64,000 bases of DNA from an uncultured Bacilli bacterium (GTDB lineage: Bacteria; Bacillota_I; Bacilli_A; RF39; UBA660): positions 1-64,000 of the forward strand of contig CAJUCD010000001.1 of assembly GCA_910585045.1 (NCBI GenBank). The letters are read 5' to 3'. Each line of letters opens with the position of its first letter. The stretch's first letter is position 1. Below, piece after piece: positions 38,068-45,825 of this stretch. A program made the translations under genes and the position numbers. The notes beneath the pieces were generated by a model, which was not told the DNA's origin, ran no database searches, and saw nothing but the letters and a program-made list of their open reading frames with translations.

Positions 38068-39018
38068 TTACCACCTTATCTTTTTTGAAAATTTATTATT
38101 GTATATAACATTTATTATAATTGATATTATAATTATATATAAGATAATTAACCAATTAAAATATATATTAATGTTAAATAATAACAATATTATTTTAATA
38201 CTGTAGAATAAGAATATACTAAATATAGTAGATATACTAATTAATGATAATATTTTTAAATAGTTAATTCTCATTATTTTATTATGTTTATAACCAAGAC
38301 TATTTAATATTTTATTTTTTTCTCCCTCATCAGAATATATATTAATTAAAGAAATTGTATAGATAATAAAGAAGCTTATAAACATTATATAAATAAAGAT
38401 ATTTATTATATATATAACTACTTTAGTTTTATCTTCGTTATTTATTTTAAAATATTTTAAGCCATATTCTTGATTAATATTTAATTTATTTTTTATTTTA
38501 GAGATAGTTTTATCTATTTTAAGCCAGTTATCTAGCTTTAATTTATACTCTTTCATTATAACTTCTTGAGATAATTTTTCATATATTTTTGAAGATATTT
38601 TAAGTTCATTTGACATATCTGTATCATAAAAATCTTTAATAAAAAAACTGTATGTATTATTATTAATGGTTAAATTATAATTATCGTTTATTTTATATTT
38701 ATTAGAATAACATATAGGTAAAATAATTTCTGTATTTTTTAAATTTGTATTTTTAGTTAAAGTTAGATAATTATTAAATTCATCATTTGTTTCCAAAAGA
38801 AGACTTTCATTATAAATTTTAATATTTTTCATTTTTTGAGGCTTATCTTTTTCGTTTAAAGAAATGCTTATATACGAGTCTTGATATTTTTTATTTAATA
38901 TTTCTAAGTAGTGATTATTAATTGATGATAAAATTATTATACTAAATAAAATCAAAATAAATAATATAATATATGTTTTAGTTATTTTCTTTCGCCAGAA
39001 ACTTTTATATAAAATCAA
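38068..39018 (-). CDS. Four-helix membrane protein, FWRKK type
   Basis: 316 aa. The start MILYKSFWRKKITKTYIIL matches the other FWRKK protein (33897-34922). One N-terminal helix, an extracellular part (about 35-205) and three C-terminal helices (SLGYKHNKIMRINYLK before the last pair) follow. The GTG at 39027 is too close to the AAGGG site; the TTG at 39018 fits and gives the same N-terminus as the paralog. It ends 3 bp before the ATPase start. Confidence 0.62.
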   Translation of the reverse strand: MILYKSFWRKKITKTYIILFILILFSIIILSSINNHYLEILNKKYQDSYISISLNEKDKPQKMKNIKIYNESLLLETNDEFNNYLTLTKNTNLKNTEIILPICYSNKYKINDNYNLTINNNTYSFFIKDFYDTDMSNELKISSKIYEKLSQEVIMKEYKLKLDNWLKIDKTISKIKNKLNINQEYGLKYFKINNEDKTKVVIYIINIFIYIMFISFFIIYTISLINIYSDEGEKNKILNSLGYKHNKIMRINYLKILSLISISTIFSIFLFYSIKIILLLFNINIYFNWLIILYIIIISIIINVIYNNKFSKKIRW

Positions 39019-39050
39019 TATTATCACCCTTTATTTTATTATAAAACAAA

Positions 39051-39080
39051 TTAACAAGTAGTTAAAGAACTACTTGTTAA
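39051..39080 (-). terminator. Perfect 13-bp hairpin (likely attenuator) after a secreted-peptide gene
   Basis: TTAACAAGTAGTT (39051-39063) pairs perfectly with 39068-39080 around a 4-nt loop. It sits 3 bp past the stop of the 130-aa secreted protein and before the FWRKK gene. It could end most transcripts so that the small peptide is made in excess over the transporter. Confidence 0.7.
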
Positions 39081-39083
39081 TTT

Positions 39084-39476
39084 TTAACTGTTTAAGCTAA
39101 ATGTGGAATATGACATTTGGAGAGCGCCACTTTTCCATTGAGCTTGAAAACGGTAATTCCCTGCTCCAGCATTAGGAAACATTACGCTTGATTGATATGA
39201 TTCTGAATTCCAAGTAGTAGTACCTGATTGTCCAACATCTTTATATCCAAATAATTTTTTAGTTTGCAATTTAGTAAAAAAACTTCCAGTTCCACTTTTA
39301 TGGGTATATTGAATAGTTGGAGTATTTTTTCCAAAATAAGTATAACCACTCCAAGCTGCATCTTTTTCAGAAGTTAAAGCCATTGAACCACTGTCATCAG
39401 CTCTTGCAACCCCTATGAAAGTTATAGTCATTAGCATTAATAGCAATATTGGCATAATTTTTTTTGTTTTTTTCAT
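39084..39476 (-). CDS. Small Sec-exported protein (possible bacteriocin-like peptide)
   Basis: 130 aa. A signal peptide (about 1-26, ending VARA-D) is followed by a ~104-residue Cys-free mature part rich in Ser, Gly, Tyr and aromatics (GYTYFGKNTPTIQYTH, YRFQAQWKSGALQMSY). The size, export and neighbouring ABC genes resemble lactococcin-972-type loci, but the sequence match is not convincing. A consensus AGGAGG site and a strong downstream hairpin suggest high expression. Function unknown. Confidence 0.62.
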   Translation of the reverse strand: MKKTKKIMPILLLMLMTITFIGVARADDSGSMALTSEKDAAWSGYTYFGKNTPTIQYTHKSGTGSFFTKLQTKKLFGYKDVGQSGTTTWNSESYQSSVMFPNAGAGNYRFQAQWKSGALQMSYSTFSLNS

Positions 39477-39528
39477 ATTCTCCTCCTTTCTATTAATAAT
39501 CTATATATAAATACAATTATTAATTATA

Positions 39529-40653
39529 TTAACAAGTTTTATTAATAATAATTTTATTTATAAAATACATATATACAATGACAATTATATTAAATAGTGC
39601 GAATAATACATATGGTATTTGAAAACTTCCTGATTGAGATAAAAATTCTGTTGCAATAAAATATTTTATGATAATATATATAATAGTAAATATAATACTT
39701 CCTATTAATAAACTTAGTAAATAAATTATTAGTAATTCAATATTTGAAAGATTATTTATTTCTTTTATTTTATAACCTAATATTTTTAATGTATAATAGT
39801 ATTTTTTTACGCTTTGATTCTTTTTTAAAATAATTATGTAGGATGTAATAAATGTAATTATTATAGAAACAAGTACTAGCGTCCCTGTTGTGTTTTTAAT
39901 TGGGACTATTTCATCATGTGAAATAGTTGCTATAGCTGAATATTCATAATTATAATTAGTTAGTTTACTTAATACTTTTTTAGTATTTTTATAATTGTCT
40001 ATTTGAATAATAAATCCTTGGCTTTCATTTTTATTACGTATTTTAGATATTTCTTTATAATCATTAAATGATATAAAACAAGTATTTTTAGAAGTATAAT
40101 AAAAGTCAGAGTCATATGTATCTATTATTTTAAATTCTTTATTTTCAACATTAAATTTTTTATTAATGTATTCTTTACCGTTTAGCATTTTAAATATATC
40201 TATTTTATCATAAGTACCAGAATTGGGATAAAACTTCTTAGGACAAAATGCTTGACCAGTTGAAAATGGGTCAATTGTTTTTTTACTACTTGAAAGTATG
40301 TCATTTTCTATAATTACTGGTTCTAAATATATTGTGCCATCAAGTTTTTCTATGTTAAGTACATTATTAGAGACATAAATATATCCTAAGTATTTATCAT
40401 CATAAACTGCATCAATATGATTTATACTATTTAGTTCATTAATATTAGCATTTTCTTTATAAACTGAATATCTTCTATAATCTATATTTTTATTTAACAT
40501 TTCATTTAAGCTTTTAGTGTAAAAACTATATATTGTTAGGGCTATAAATGCTATTATTAAAATAAATATTAAAAATAAACTTAGAAATATATTATATTTA
40601 ATATTTAATCTTTTAATAGTAATTGATAGCTTATCTTTTATATTCATATTCAA
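39529..40653 (-). CDS. FtsX-like ABC permease with extracellular Cys pair
   Basis: 374 aa. It has the same layout as the two 408-aa permeases: one N-terminal helix, an extracellular domain with CPKKFYPNSG and NTCFISFND, and three C-terminal helices (LKILGYKIKEINNLSNIELL). It is more diverged and has no ATPase directly beside it; it probably pairs with the FWRKK protein at 38068-39018. Confidence 0.73.
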   Translation of the reverse strand: MNMNIKDKLSITIKRLNIKYNIFLSLFLIFILIIAFIALTIYSFYTKSLNEMLNKNIDYRRYSVYKENANINELNSINHIDAVYDDKYLGYIYVSNNVLNIEKLDGTIYLEPVIIENDILSSSKKTIDPFSTGQAFCPKKFYPNSGTYDKIDIFKMLNGKEYINKKFNVENKEFKIIDTYDSDFYYTSKNTCFISFNDYKEISKIRNKNESQGFIIQIDNYKNTKKVLSKLTNYNYEYSAIATISHDEIVPIKNTTGTLVLVSIIITFITSYIIILKKNQSVKKYYYTLKILGYKIKEINNLSNIELLIIYLLSLLIGSIIFTIIYIIIKYFIATEFLSQSGSFQIPYVLFALFNIIVIVYMYFINKIIINKTC

Positions 40654-40786
40654 ACCTCAAAATCTAGTTTTATTTTATTGTTTTATAAATGTATTACTCA
40701 TTATAAAGTGTTTGTTTAGATAATTTATTTCTAATAAAAATATGTATAAATAAAATCATTAATTTTTTTAGACTATCATGTTATTT

Positions 40787-41506
40787 TTAAACAGCAATAC
40801 TTACTCCATTCATGGCATCATATTTATTTGTTACAGCATAATCAAATCTAAATACTTTTCCGTATCCGGCACTTGATATGGAATATTTTTTACTATCATT
40901 TAAAGTTACTGTCATTTTGGCATGTTGATAACTAGCATATACTGTACCACCTTTATTCACTTTATATGTTTGATTTATAACTATGTTAGTTCCAGTTGCT
41001 GGTAATTTAGCAGTTACTCCAAAGCCATTACTACTTAATTGTATATCAGTTCCATATGATGTACTTCCTGAACTTATAATAGTAGTAGTTGGATTGTTTA
41101 TTAAAGATGTATTTTCAAATCGTGCACCTATAATATCATAACTTCGTACACTTGGAATTTTATTCCAACTAGAAGTTACAGAAATTAAACAACTAGTACT
41201 ACAAGATTTAGATATTTTTAAAGTTTTACTGCTATCTGTAATGCTTGTACTTCTTAGTGTTATTGGTTCATAAATAAACATTTCAAATTCGCCATTCATT
41301 ATATTAGAGTTTATAAAATCATTATAATTTTCTTGAGTGAATAAATCTTGGCTTCCTTCCCAATACATTTTTGTCAAAAATGTGTATTCCTGTTCTGTAA
41401 ATGTTACATTATTTTTATTAGTATAAAAATTCTCTTTAGCTGATACTTTACTACTAAAAATAGTAAATGCTAATAAGCTTAAAATTAATAATTTTCTTTT
41501 TTTCAT
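40787..41506 (-). CDS. Larger Sec-exported protein of the ABC locus
   Basis: 239 aa. A signal peptide (about 1-23, ending VSA-KE) precedes a helical segment (FTEQEYTFLTKMYWEGSQDLF) and then a beta-rich part with a short SCSTSC motif and many Ser/Thr. A longer reading frame starts at 41584, but it would run through the regulator's terminator; the GAGGAAG site fits the ATG at 41506. Unrecognised family. First gene of the block, so possibly the main secreted product or a processing or immunity factor. Confidence 0.6.
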   Translation of the reverse strand: MKKRKLLILSLLAFTIFSSKVSAKENFYTNKNNVTFTEQEYTFLTKMYWEGSQDLFTQENYNDFINSNIMNGEFEMFIYEPITLRSTSITDSSKTLKISKSCSTSCLISVTSSWNKIPSVRSYDIIGARFENTSLINNPTTTIISSGSTSYGTDIQLSSNGFGVTAKLPATGTNIVINQTYKVNKGGTVYASYQHAKMTVTLNDSKKYSISSAGYGKVFRFDYAVTNKYDAMNGVSIAV

Positions 41507-41545
41507 ATACTTCCTCTTTTCTAAATTTAGCTTACAATATTTTTG

Positions 41546-41574
41546 AAAAAAAATAAAGCAACAATTCGTTGCTT
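41546..41574 (-). terminator. Rho-independent terminator
   Basis: AAGCAAC (41556-41562) pairs with GTTGCTT (41568-41574); the minus strand continues into a T-rich run. It ends the XRE regulator transcript. Confidence 0.8.
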
Positions 41575-41588
41575 TTGGTTGCATTGCC

Positions 41589-42677
41589 TTATTTACTTAG
41601 ACTTTGCTCGATTATTTTATAAAATTTCTCTATTATCTCTTGCTTATTTTTACAATCTCCATCTAAACAAATATCATTTCTTTTATCATATATAAAATCT
41701 AATTTTTCATTATCAGTGTAATTTATACTATTACTTAAAGTATTTAAAATCCAATTTTCATTTTTATTTTTAGTTTTTAATTCTAGATTTATAGTATTAT
41801 CTAAAAATATTATTTCTATTTCATTTTGTTTATTCTTCTGCTTATAAATATATCCATCATTTTCTTTTTTATATTTCTTTGTAATTTGATTTATTAATTT
41901 TTCATAATCATTTCTTATTTCAATATTGATAATATTTTCTTGAGTGTTTGGTATATCTTTATTCTGAAAGAAATCATTATTAGAAAAGTCCTCTTTAATC
42001 TTTAACTTTATATTTAAGTTGTCTGTTTTTTCATTAATTGTTAAATACATATTATTAATTATAAAATCTAATTTACTAAATTCAAAATATGCATTGTAAC
42101 CTTTATAATCAATTAAAGATATAAATAAGCTATCACAGTTTTTGCATGAATATATTATATGTTTTTTACTGTCTTTGCCAATATAATAAAGTTCTAAGTC
42201 GTTAATATCTATTTTACTATTTATTTCTCCTATATTAAAATATATTTTTTTAGTAGTTTTTACCAAAACTCCTGAAGTTATATTTATTTCATCATAAGTA
42301 GCATTGATAGTGTATACTTTTATTTTATTATAAGTAGTTATAAAGTAGTAAACAAAAATGGAACTTATTAATATAAGAAATAATGAAACAAGCATAATTC
42401 TTCTTTTTAATTTACTATTTTGTTTGTAAATTAATAGTTGTGTATTATTATTTTGCTCAATACTTTTTATTCTTTCGCCTGCAAGTAGCTCATTTATGGA
42501 AACATTAAATATTTCACTTAATTTATTTAGAACATCTGGGGCTGGAGATGATTTGCCTTTTTCCCATTTAGATATTGCTTGTCTACTTATGGGTATTTTA
42601 ACTGCTAAATCATCTTGCGTTAAATTGTTTTCAGTTCTTAAATTTTTTATAAAGTTTCCTGTTTTATTTTCATTCAT
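41589..42677 (-). CDS. Membrane-anchored XRE regulator with extracellular sensor domain
   Basis: 362 aa. The HTH (about 8-65) has LTQDDLAVKIPISRQAISKWEKG. A single transmembrane helix (about 93-113) is followed by ~245 extracellular residues, with Cys at CKNCDS and CLDGDCKN. This layout fits a one-component signal protein that senses an extracellular ligand and controls nearby genes. It lies directly upstream of the secreted-protein/ABC block, with its own promoter and terminator, so it is the likely regulator. Confidence 0.75.
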   Translation of the reverse strand: MNENKTGNFIKNLRTENNLTQDDLAVKIPISRQAISKWEKGKSSPAPDVLNKLSEIFNVSINELLAGERIKSIEQNNNTQLLIYKQNSKLKRRIMLVSLFLILISSIFVYYFITTYNKIKVYTINATYDEINITSGVLVKTTKKIYFNIGEINSKIDINDLELYYIGKDSKKHIIYSCKNCDSLFISLIDYKGYNAYFEFSKLDFIINNMYLTINEKTDNLNIKLKIKEDFSNNDFFQNKDIPNTQENIINIEIRNDYEKLINQITKKYKKENDGYIYKQKNKQNEIEIIFLDNTINLELKTKNKNENWILNTLSNSINYTDNEKLDFIYDKRNDICLDGDCKNKQEIIEKFYKIIEQSLSK

Positions 42678-42700
42678 ATAAACTCCTCTGATTAATTATT

Positions 42701-42729
42701 ATTATAGTATTAAAGAATAGTAAAAACAA
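42701..42729 (-). promoter_or_regulatory. Sigma-A type promoter of the XRE sensor gene
   Basis: On the minus strand TTGTTT (42724-42729) and TATAAT (42701-42706) are 17 bp apart. It lies in the 54-bp gap behind uvrB. Confidence 0.65.
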
Positions 42730-42731
42730 CT

Positions 42732-44675
42732 TTATTTCTTCATTTCAAATAATATATCACGAAGTTCCATTGCTCGTTCAAAATCAAGATTTTTAGCTGC
42801 CTCTTGCATTTCTTTTTCAAGAGTCATGATAATGCTTTCTTTCTCTTTTTTGCTCATTTTTGGTTTTTTAGTTTTGTTTTCAACTTCATTTGAAACAACT
42901 TCTTTAATTTCTTTTAAAATTGTTTTTGGAGTTATATTATGAACTTTATTATATTCTTCTTGAATTTCACGACGTCTTGCAGTTTCTTTAATTGCTTTTT
43001 CCATTGCTTCACTTACAGTATCAGCATACATAATAACATGACCACTTGCATTTCTAGCACAACGTCCAATAGTTTGGATTAAACTGCGTTCACTTCTTAA
43101 GAAACCTTGTTTATCAGCATCTAAAATACATATTAAACTAACTTCAGGGATATCTAATCCTTCACGAAGTAAGTTAATACCAACAATACAATCATATACT
43201 CCTAATCTTAATTCACGAATAATTTTTAATCTATCTAGAGTTTTTACTTCACTATGAAGATAAGCTACTTTTATTCCCATTTCTTTTAAATAGTTTGTTA
43301 ATTCTTCTGACATTCTTATAGTAAGAGTTGTTATTAATACTCTTTCATTTAATTCGATACGTTTTCTTATTTCTTCTATGATATCATCAATTTGGCCAGC
43401 ACTTGGTTTTATTTCAATAGTTGGATCTAAAAGACCTGTAGGACGTATTATCTGTTCTGCATAAGTATTGTTAGTATGTAGAAGTTCATAATCACCAGGG
43501 GTAGCAGATACATATATTGCTTGATTAATTTTAGTTTCAAACTCTTTAAAATCTAAAGGTCTATTATCAAGCGCACTTGGAAGACGAAAACCATAATCAA
43601 CTAAAGTCATTTTGCGCATACGGTCACCATTATACATACCTCTTACTTGAGGTAATGTAACATGTGATTCGTCTACTACTAAAAGAAAATCTTTAGGAAA
43701 GAAATCAATTAAACAAGTGGGAGTTTCGCCAGGTCCTCTTAAAGCTAAATGACGAGAATAGTTTTCAACACCATTACAAAAACCAGTTTCTTTTAACATT
43801 TCAAGGTCATAATTAGTTCTTTCACGAAGACGTTGTTCTTCTAAGAGCTTACCTTCACTTTTTAATTCTTCTAATCTAATTTGTAATTCAGCTTCAATTC
43901 TTTTTACTGCTTCTTCTAGTTTTTCAGGGCTAGTAACAAAGTGAGAAGCTGGAGAAATAGTTATAGTTTTTTTATCAGATATGATAACACCTGTTACGGG
44001 GTCAAAAGTAGAGATACGTTCAACATTACTGTCAAATAATTCAATACGAATTCCATGGTCATGTTCATTAGCAGGAATGATGTCTATTATGTCTCCACGA
44101 CATCTAAAAGTGCCTCTATGAAAATCAATATCATTACGTTCATAAGTCATATCAATTAATCTGTTTATTAAATCATTCCTTTTTATTTCATCATTAACAG
44201 TTAATATAAGCATAGATTTTTCATATTCTTCTTTTTCGCCTATACCATAAATACAAGATACACTAGATACGACAATTACATTTTTATAGTTAATTAAAGC
44301 AGATGTTGCTCCATGTCGAAGTTCATCTATTTCATCATTAATCGAAGAATCTTTTTCGATGTAAGTATCACTTGATGGGACATAAGCCTCTGGTTGATAA
44401 TAATCGTAATAACTAACAAAATACTCAACGTGGTCTTCTGGAAAGAACTCTTTTAGTTCGCTGTACAACTGACCAGCTAGAGTTTTGTTGTGTGCTAGGA
44501 CTAGAGTTGGTTTATTAACTTCCTTGATAACATTAGCAATTGTAAATGTCTTACCAGTACCTGTTGCGCCCAGTAAAACCTGCTCTTTCTTGCCATTTTT
44601 AATTCCTTCTACAAGCTCTTTTATAGCCTCTGGTTGGTCGCCTGATGGCTCATATTTTGATACTAATTTAAACAT
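42732..44675 (-). CDS. uvrB: Excinuclease ABC subunit B
   Basis: 647 aa, normal length. Walker A LLGATGTGKT, the beta-hairpin region with YYDYYQPEAYVP, DESHV, helicase motif QTIGRCARN and the C-terminal UVR domain (NLDFERAMELRDILFEMKK) are present. UvrB loads at DNA lesions with UvrA and recruits UvrC in nucleotide excision repair. It stands alone, without uvrA beside it. Confidence 0.97.
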   Translation of the reverse strand: MFKLVSKYEPSGDQPEAIKELVEGIKNGKKEQVLLGATGTGKTFTIANVIKEVNKPTLVLAHNKTLAGQLYSELKEFFPEDHVEYFVSYYDYYQPEAYVPSSDTYIEKDSSINDEIDELRHGATSALINYKNVIVVSSVSCIYGIGEKEEYEKSMLILTVNDEIKRNDLINRLIDMTYERNDIDFHRGTFRCRGDIIDIIPANEHDHGIRIELFDSNVERISTFDPVTGVIISDKKTITISPASHFVTSPEKLEEAVKRIEAELQIRLEELKSEGKLLEEQRLRERTNYDLEMLKETGFCNGVENYSRHLALRGPGETPTCLIDFFPKDFLLVVDESHVTLPQVRGMYNGDRMRKMTLVDYGFRLPSALDNRPLDFKEFETKINQAIYVSATPGDYELLHTNNTYAEQIIRPTGLLDPTIEIKPSAGQIDDIIEEIRKRIELNERVLITTLTIRMSEELTNYLKEMGIKVAYLHSEVKTLDRLKIIRELRLGVYDCIVGINLLREGLDIPEVSLICILDADKQGFLRSERSLIQTIGRCARNASGHVIMYADTVSEAMEKAIKETARRREIQEEYNKVHNITPKTILKEIKEVVSNEVENKTKKPKMSKKEKESIIMTLEKEMQEAAKNLDFERAMELRDILFEMKK

Positions 44676-44739
44676 AATGTCCTCCTTATCAACCTTTTAA
44701 AATTCGTACATAATAAATTTATTTTTTGTGTTCTTGGCT

Positions 44740-44758
44740 GTGTACGACTCTTGTACAC
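44740..44758. promoter_or_regulatory. Inverted repeat upstream of uvrB (possible operator)
   Basis: GTGTAC (44740-44745) and GTACAC (44753-44758) flank seven bases, 65 bp before the uvrB start. It does not match the usual Firmicutes LexA box (GAAC-N4-GTTC), so a damage-response role is only a guess. Confidence 0.3.
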
Positions 44759-44983
44759 CATTTCGCAACAAACTATTAAATAAACTTTTAACTTATTTTA
44801 ACATATAAATATATTGATGTATATCGCTTTTTTACTAGTATTTACCGCTTATTTTCTTTTTATTAAAGATTTTAAATTAATATTAAGTATAATTATTTTA
44901 ATATTATAAAATTTTGTTTATTCGTACAATAAATATTGCATAATTTAATTTCATTTATCTACATCATTTTCTTTTTTACACGA

Positions 44984-45014
44984 CAAAAAAGTCCATGCAT
45001 TTCTACATGAACTT
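44984..45014 (-). terminator. Rho-independent terminator
   Basis: AAGTTCATG and CATGGACTT form a 9-bp stem with one G-U pair on the minus strand, followed by six T. It lies ~105 bp behind the 207-aa partner gene. Confidence 0.7.
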
Positions 45015-45119
45015 ATTTTAAATATTTATTTAATTAATTATAGATATTAAAATTTTCTTTAATTCATCATTTAATATAATGTGTTTCAATTTTCGATAGC
45101 ACTCCAATAAATAGTTCTA

Positions 45120-45743
45120 TTATTGTCTAGGAAATAAATCTTGATTATATGCTTCTTCAAAAATGCTATTTTTAATGCTATTTAGCATGGTTAATACAGC
45201 TTTTGGTAAAGTATTTAAGTTACTATTATATTGATGATAAAGTCTTTGTAAAATAGCTGTTTTTTCAAATTTAGAAAGTTTACATACTTGTTCTACATAT
45301 GTATATATATTGGCAACAGCTTGGTTAAAACTATTGCCTGCATTAGAACTGATACATTTTCTCGCATTACAATAAGTACTTATAATGTTTATTCCTTGCT
45401 CTATAAAACTAGCAATTAATTCGTTATCAGGGTTATTATAAGATTCAAGTATTTCTGCAAGTAGTCTATTTTCTAAAACTATTAAGATATGAACTTTACA
45501 ATCACTATCATATAAGTGTTCTTTTATATTAGCATATATTTGATATAAATTAAAACCATGGTAAGTATTAATTATTTGTTGTTCATAATTATTAATGCCT
45601 GCTAAAACATTATGCATAGAAATATTATTATAACTACTTCTTATTTGAGCAGTCTTATAATCTTCAACTAGTCCTTCTAAATCATTTATTAAAGATGTAA
45701 TTTGAGCAGCAGTTAATGGCTCATTATTAGCTATAGTATTCAT
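45120..45743 (-). CDS. Soluble partner protein 2 (paralog of 50783-51748)
   Basis: 207 aa, helical, no signal peptide or membrane segment. It shares with the 321-aa partner the blocks INNYEQQIINTYHGFNLYQIY (partner 1: INDYLKNLIDKYHGPNLYLIL) and, near the end, SKFEKTAILQRL ... LTMLNSIKNSIFEEAYNQDL (partner 1: SPVERLIILRNI ... VNTLNNLRNKSFEEKYSSDL). It lacks partner 1's N-terminal ~100 residues. No known domain is recognised. Expressed from its own promoter (45774-45802) behind a giant surface-protein gene. Confidence 0.6.
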   Translation of the reverse strand: MNTIANNEPLTAAQITSLINDLEGLVEDYKTAQIRSSYNNISMHNVLAGINNYEQQIINTYHGFNLYQIYANIKEHLYDSDCKVHILIVLENRLLAEILESYNNPDNELIASFIEQGINIISTYCNARKCISSNAGNSFNQAVANIYTYVEQVCKLSKFEKTAILQRLYHQYNSNLNTLPKAVLTMLNSIKNSIFEEAYNQDLFPRQ

Positions 45744-45773
45744 GAATATCCCCCCTTTATTGGTTGTTTTAGT

Positions 45774-45802
45774 ATTATATCATACCTCAAGTGTGATATC
45801 AA
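45774..45802 (-). promoter_or_regulatory. Sigma-A promoter of partner 2, overlapping a near-palindrome
   Basis: On the minus strand TTGATA (45797-45802) and TATAAT (45774-45779) are 17 bp apart. The spacer and -35 lie in an imperfect palindrome with ATATCA/TGATAT ends (45777-45799), a possible operator. The promoter of giant 2 (50735-50763) shares 21 of 29 positions. Confidence 0.7.
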
Positions 45803-45825
45803 TTAAAAAGCACATTACTGTGCTT
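45801..45825 (-). terminator. Rho-independent terminator
   Basis: AAGCACA (45808-45814) pairs with TGTGCTT (45819-45825) around 4 nt, followed by five T on the minus strand. It ends giant gene 2 and nearly touches the partner-2 promoter. Confidence 0.8.

Larger units (their letters stand above)
44676..45119. other. Non-coding stretch upstream of uvrB
   Basis: 444 bp, very AT-rich. It holds the GTGTAC inverted repeat at 44740-44758, GTACGA-like words near 44704 and 44934, and the terminator at 44984-45014. No RNA gene or protein frame is convincing. Confidence 0.5.

Noticed and set aside
39084..39476. Lactococcin 972 family bacteriocin call for the secreted protein
   Set aside because: Size, signal peptide and neighbours fit the concept, but I could not match the conserved motifs of that family, so only a bacteriocin-like suggestion is made.
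44700..44760. LexA/SOS box in front of uvrB
   Set aside because: The GTGTAC inverted repeat does not match GAAC-N4-GTTC; recorded only as a possible operator.
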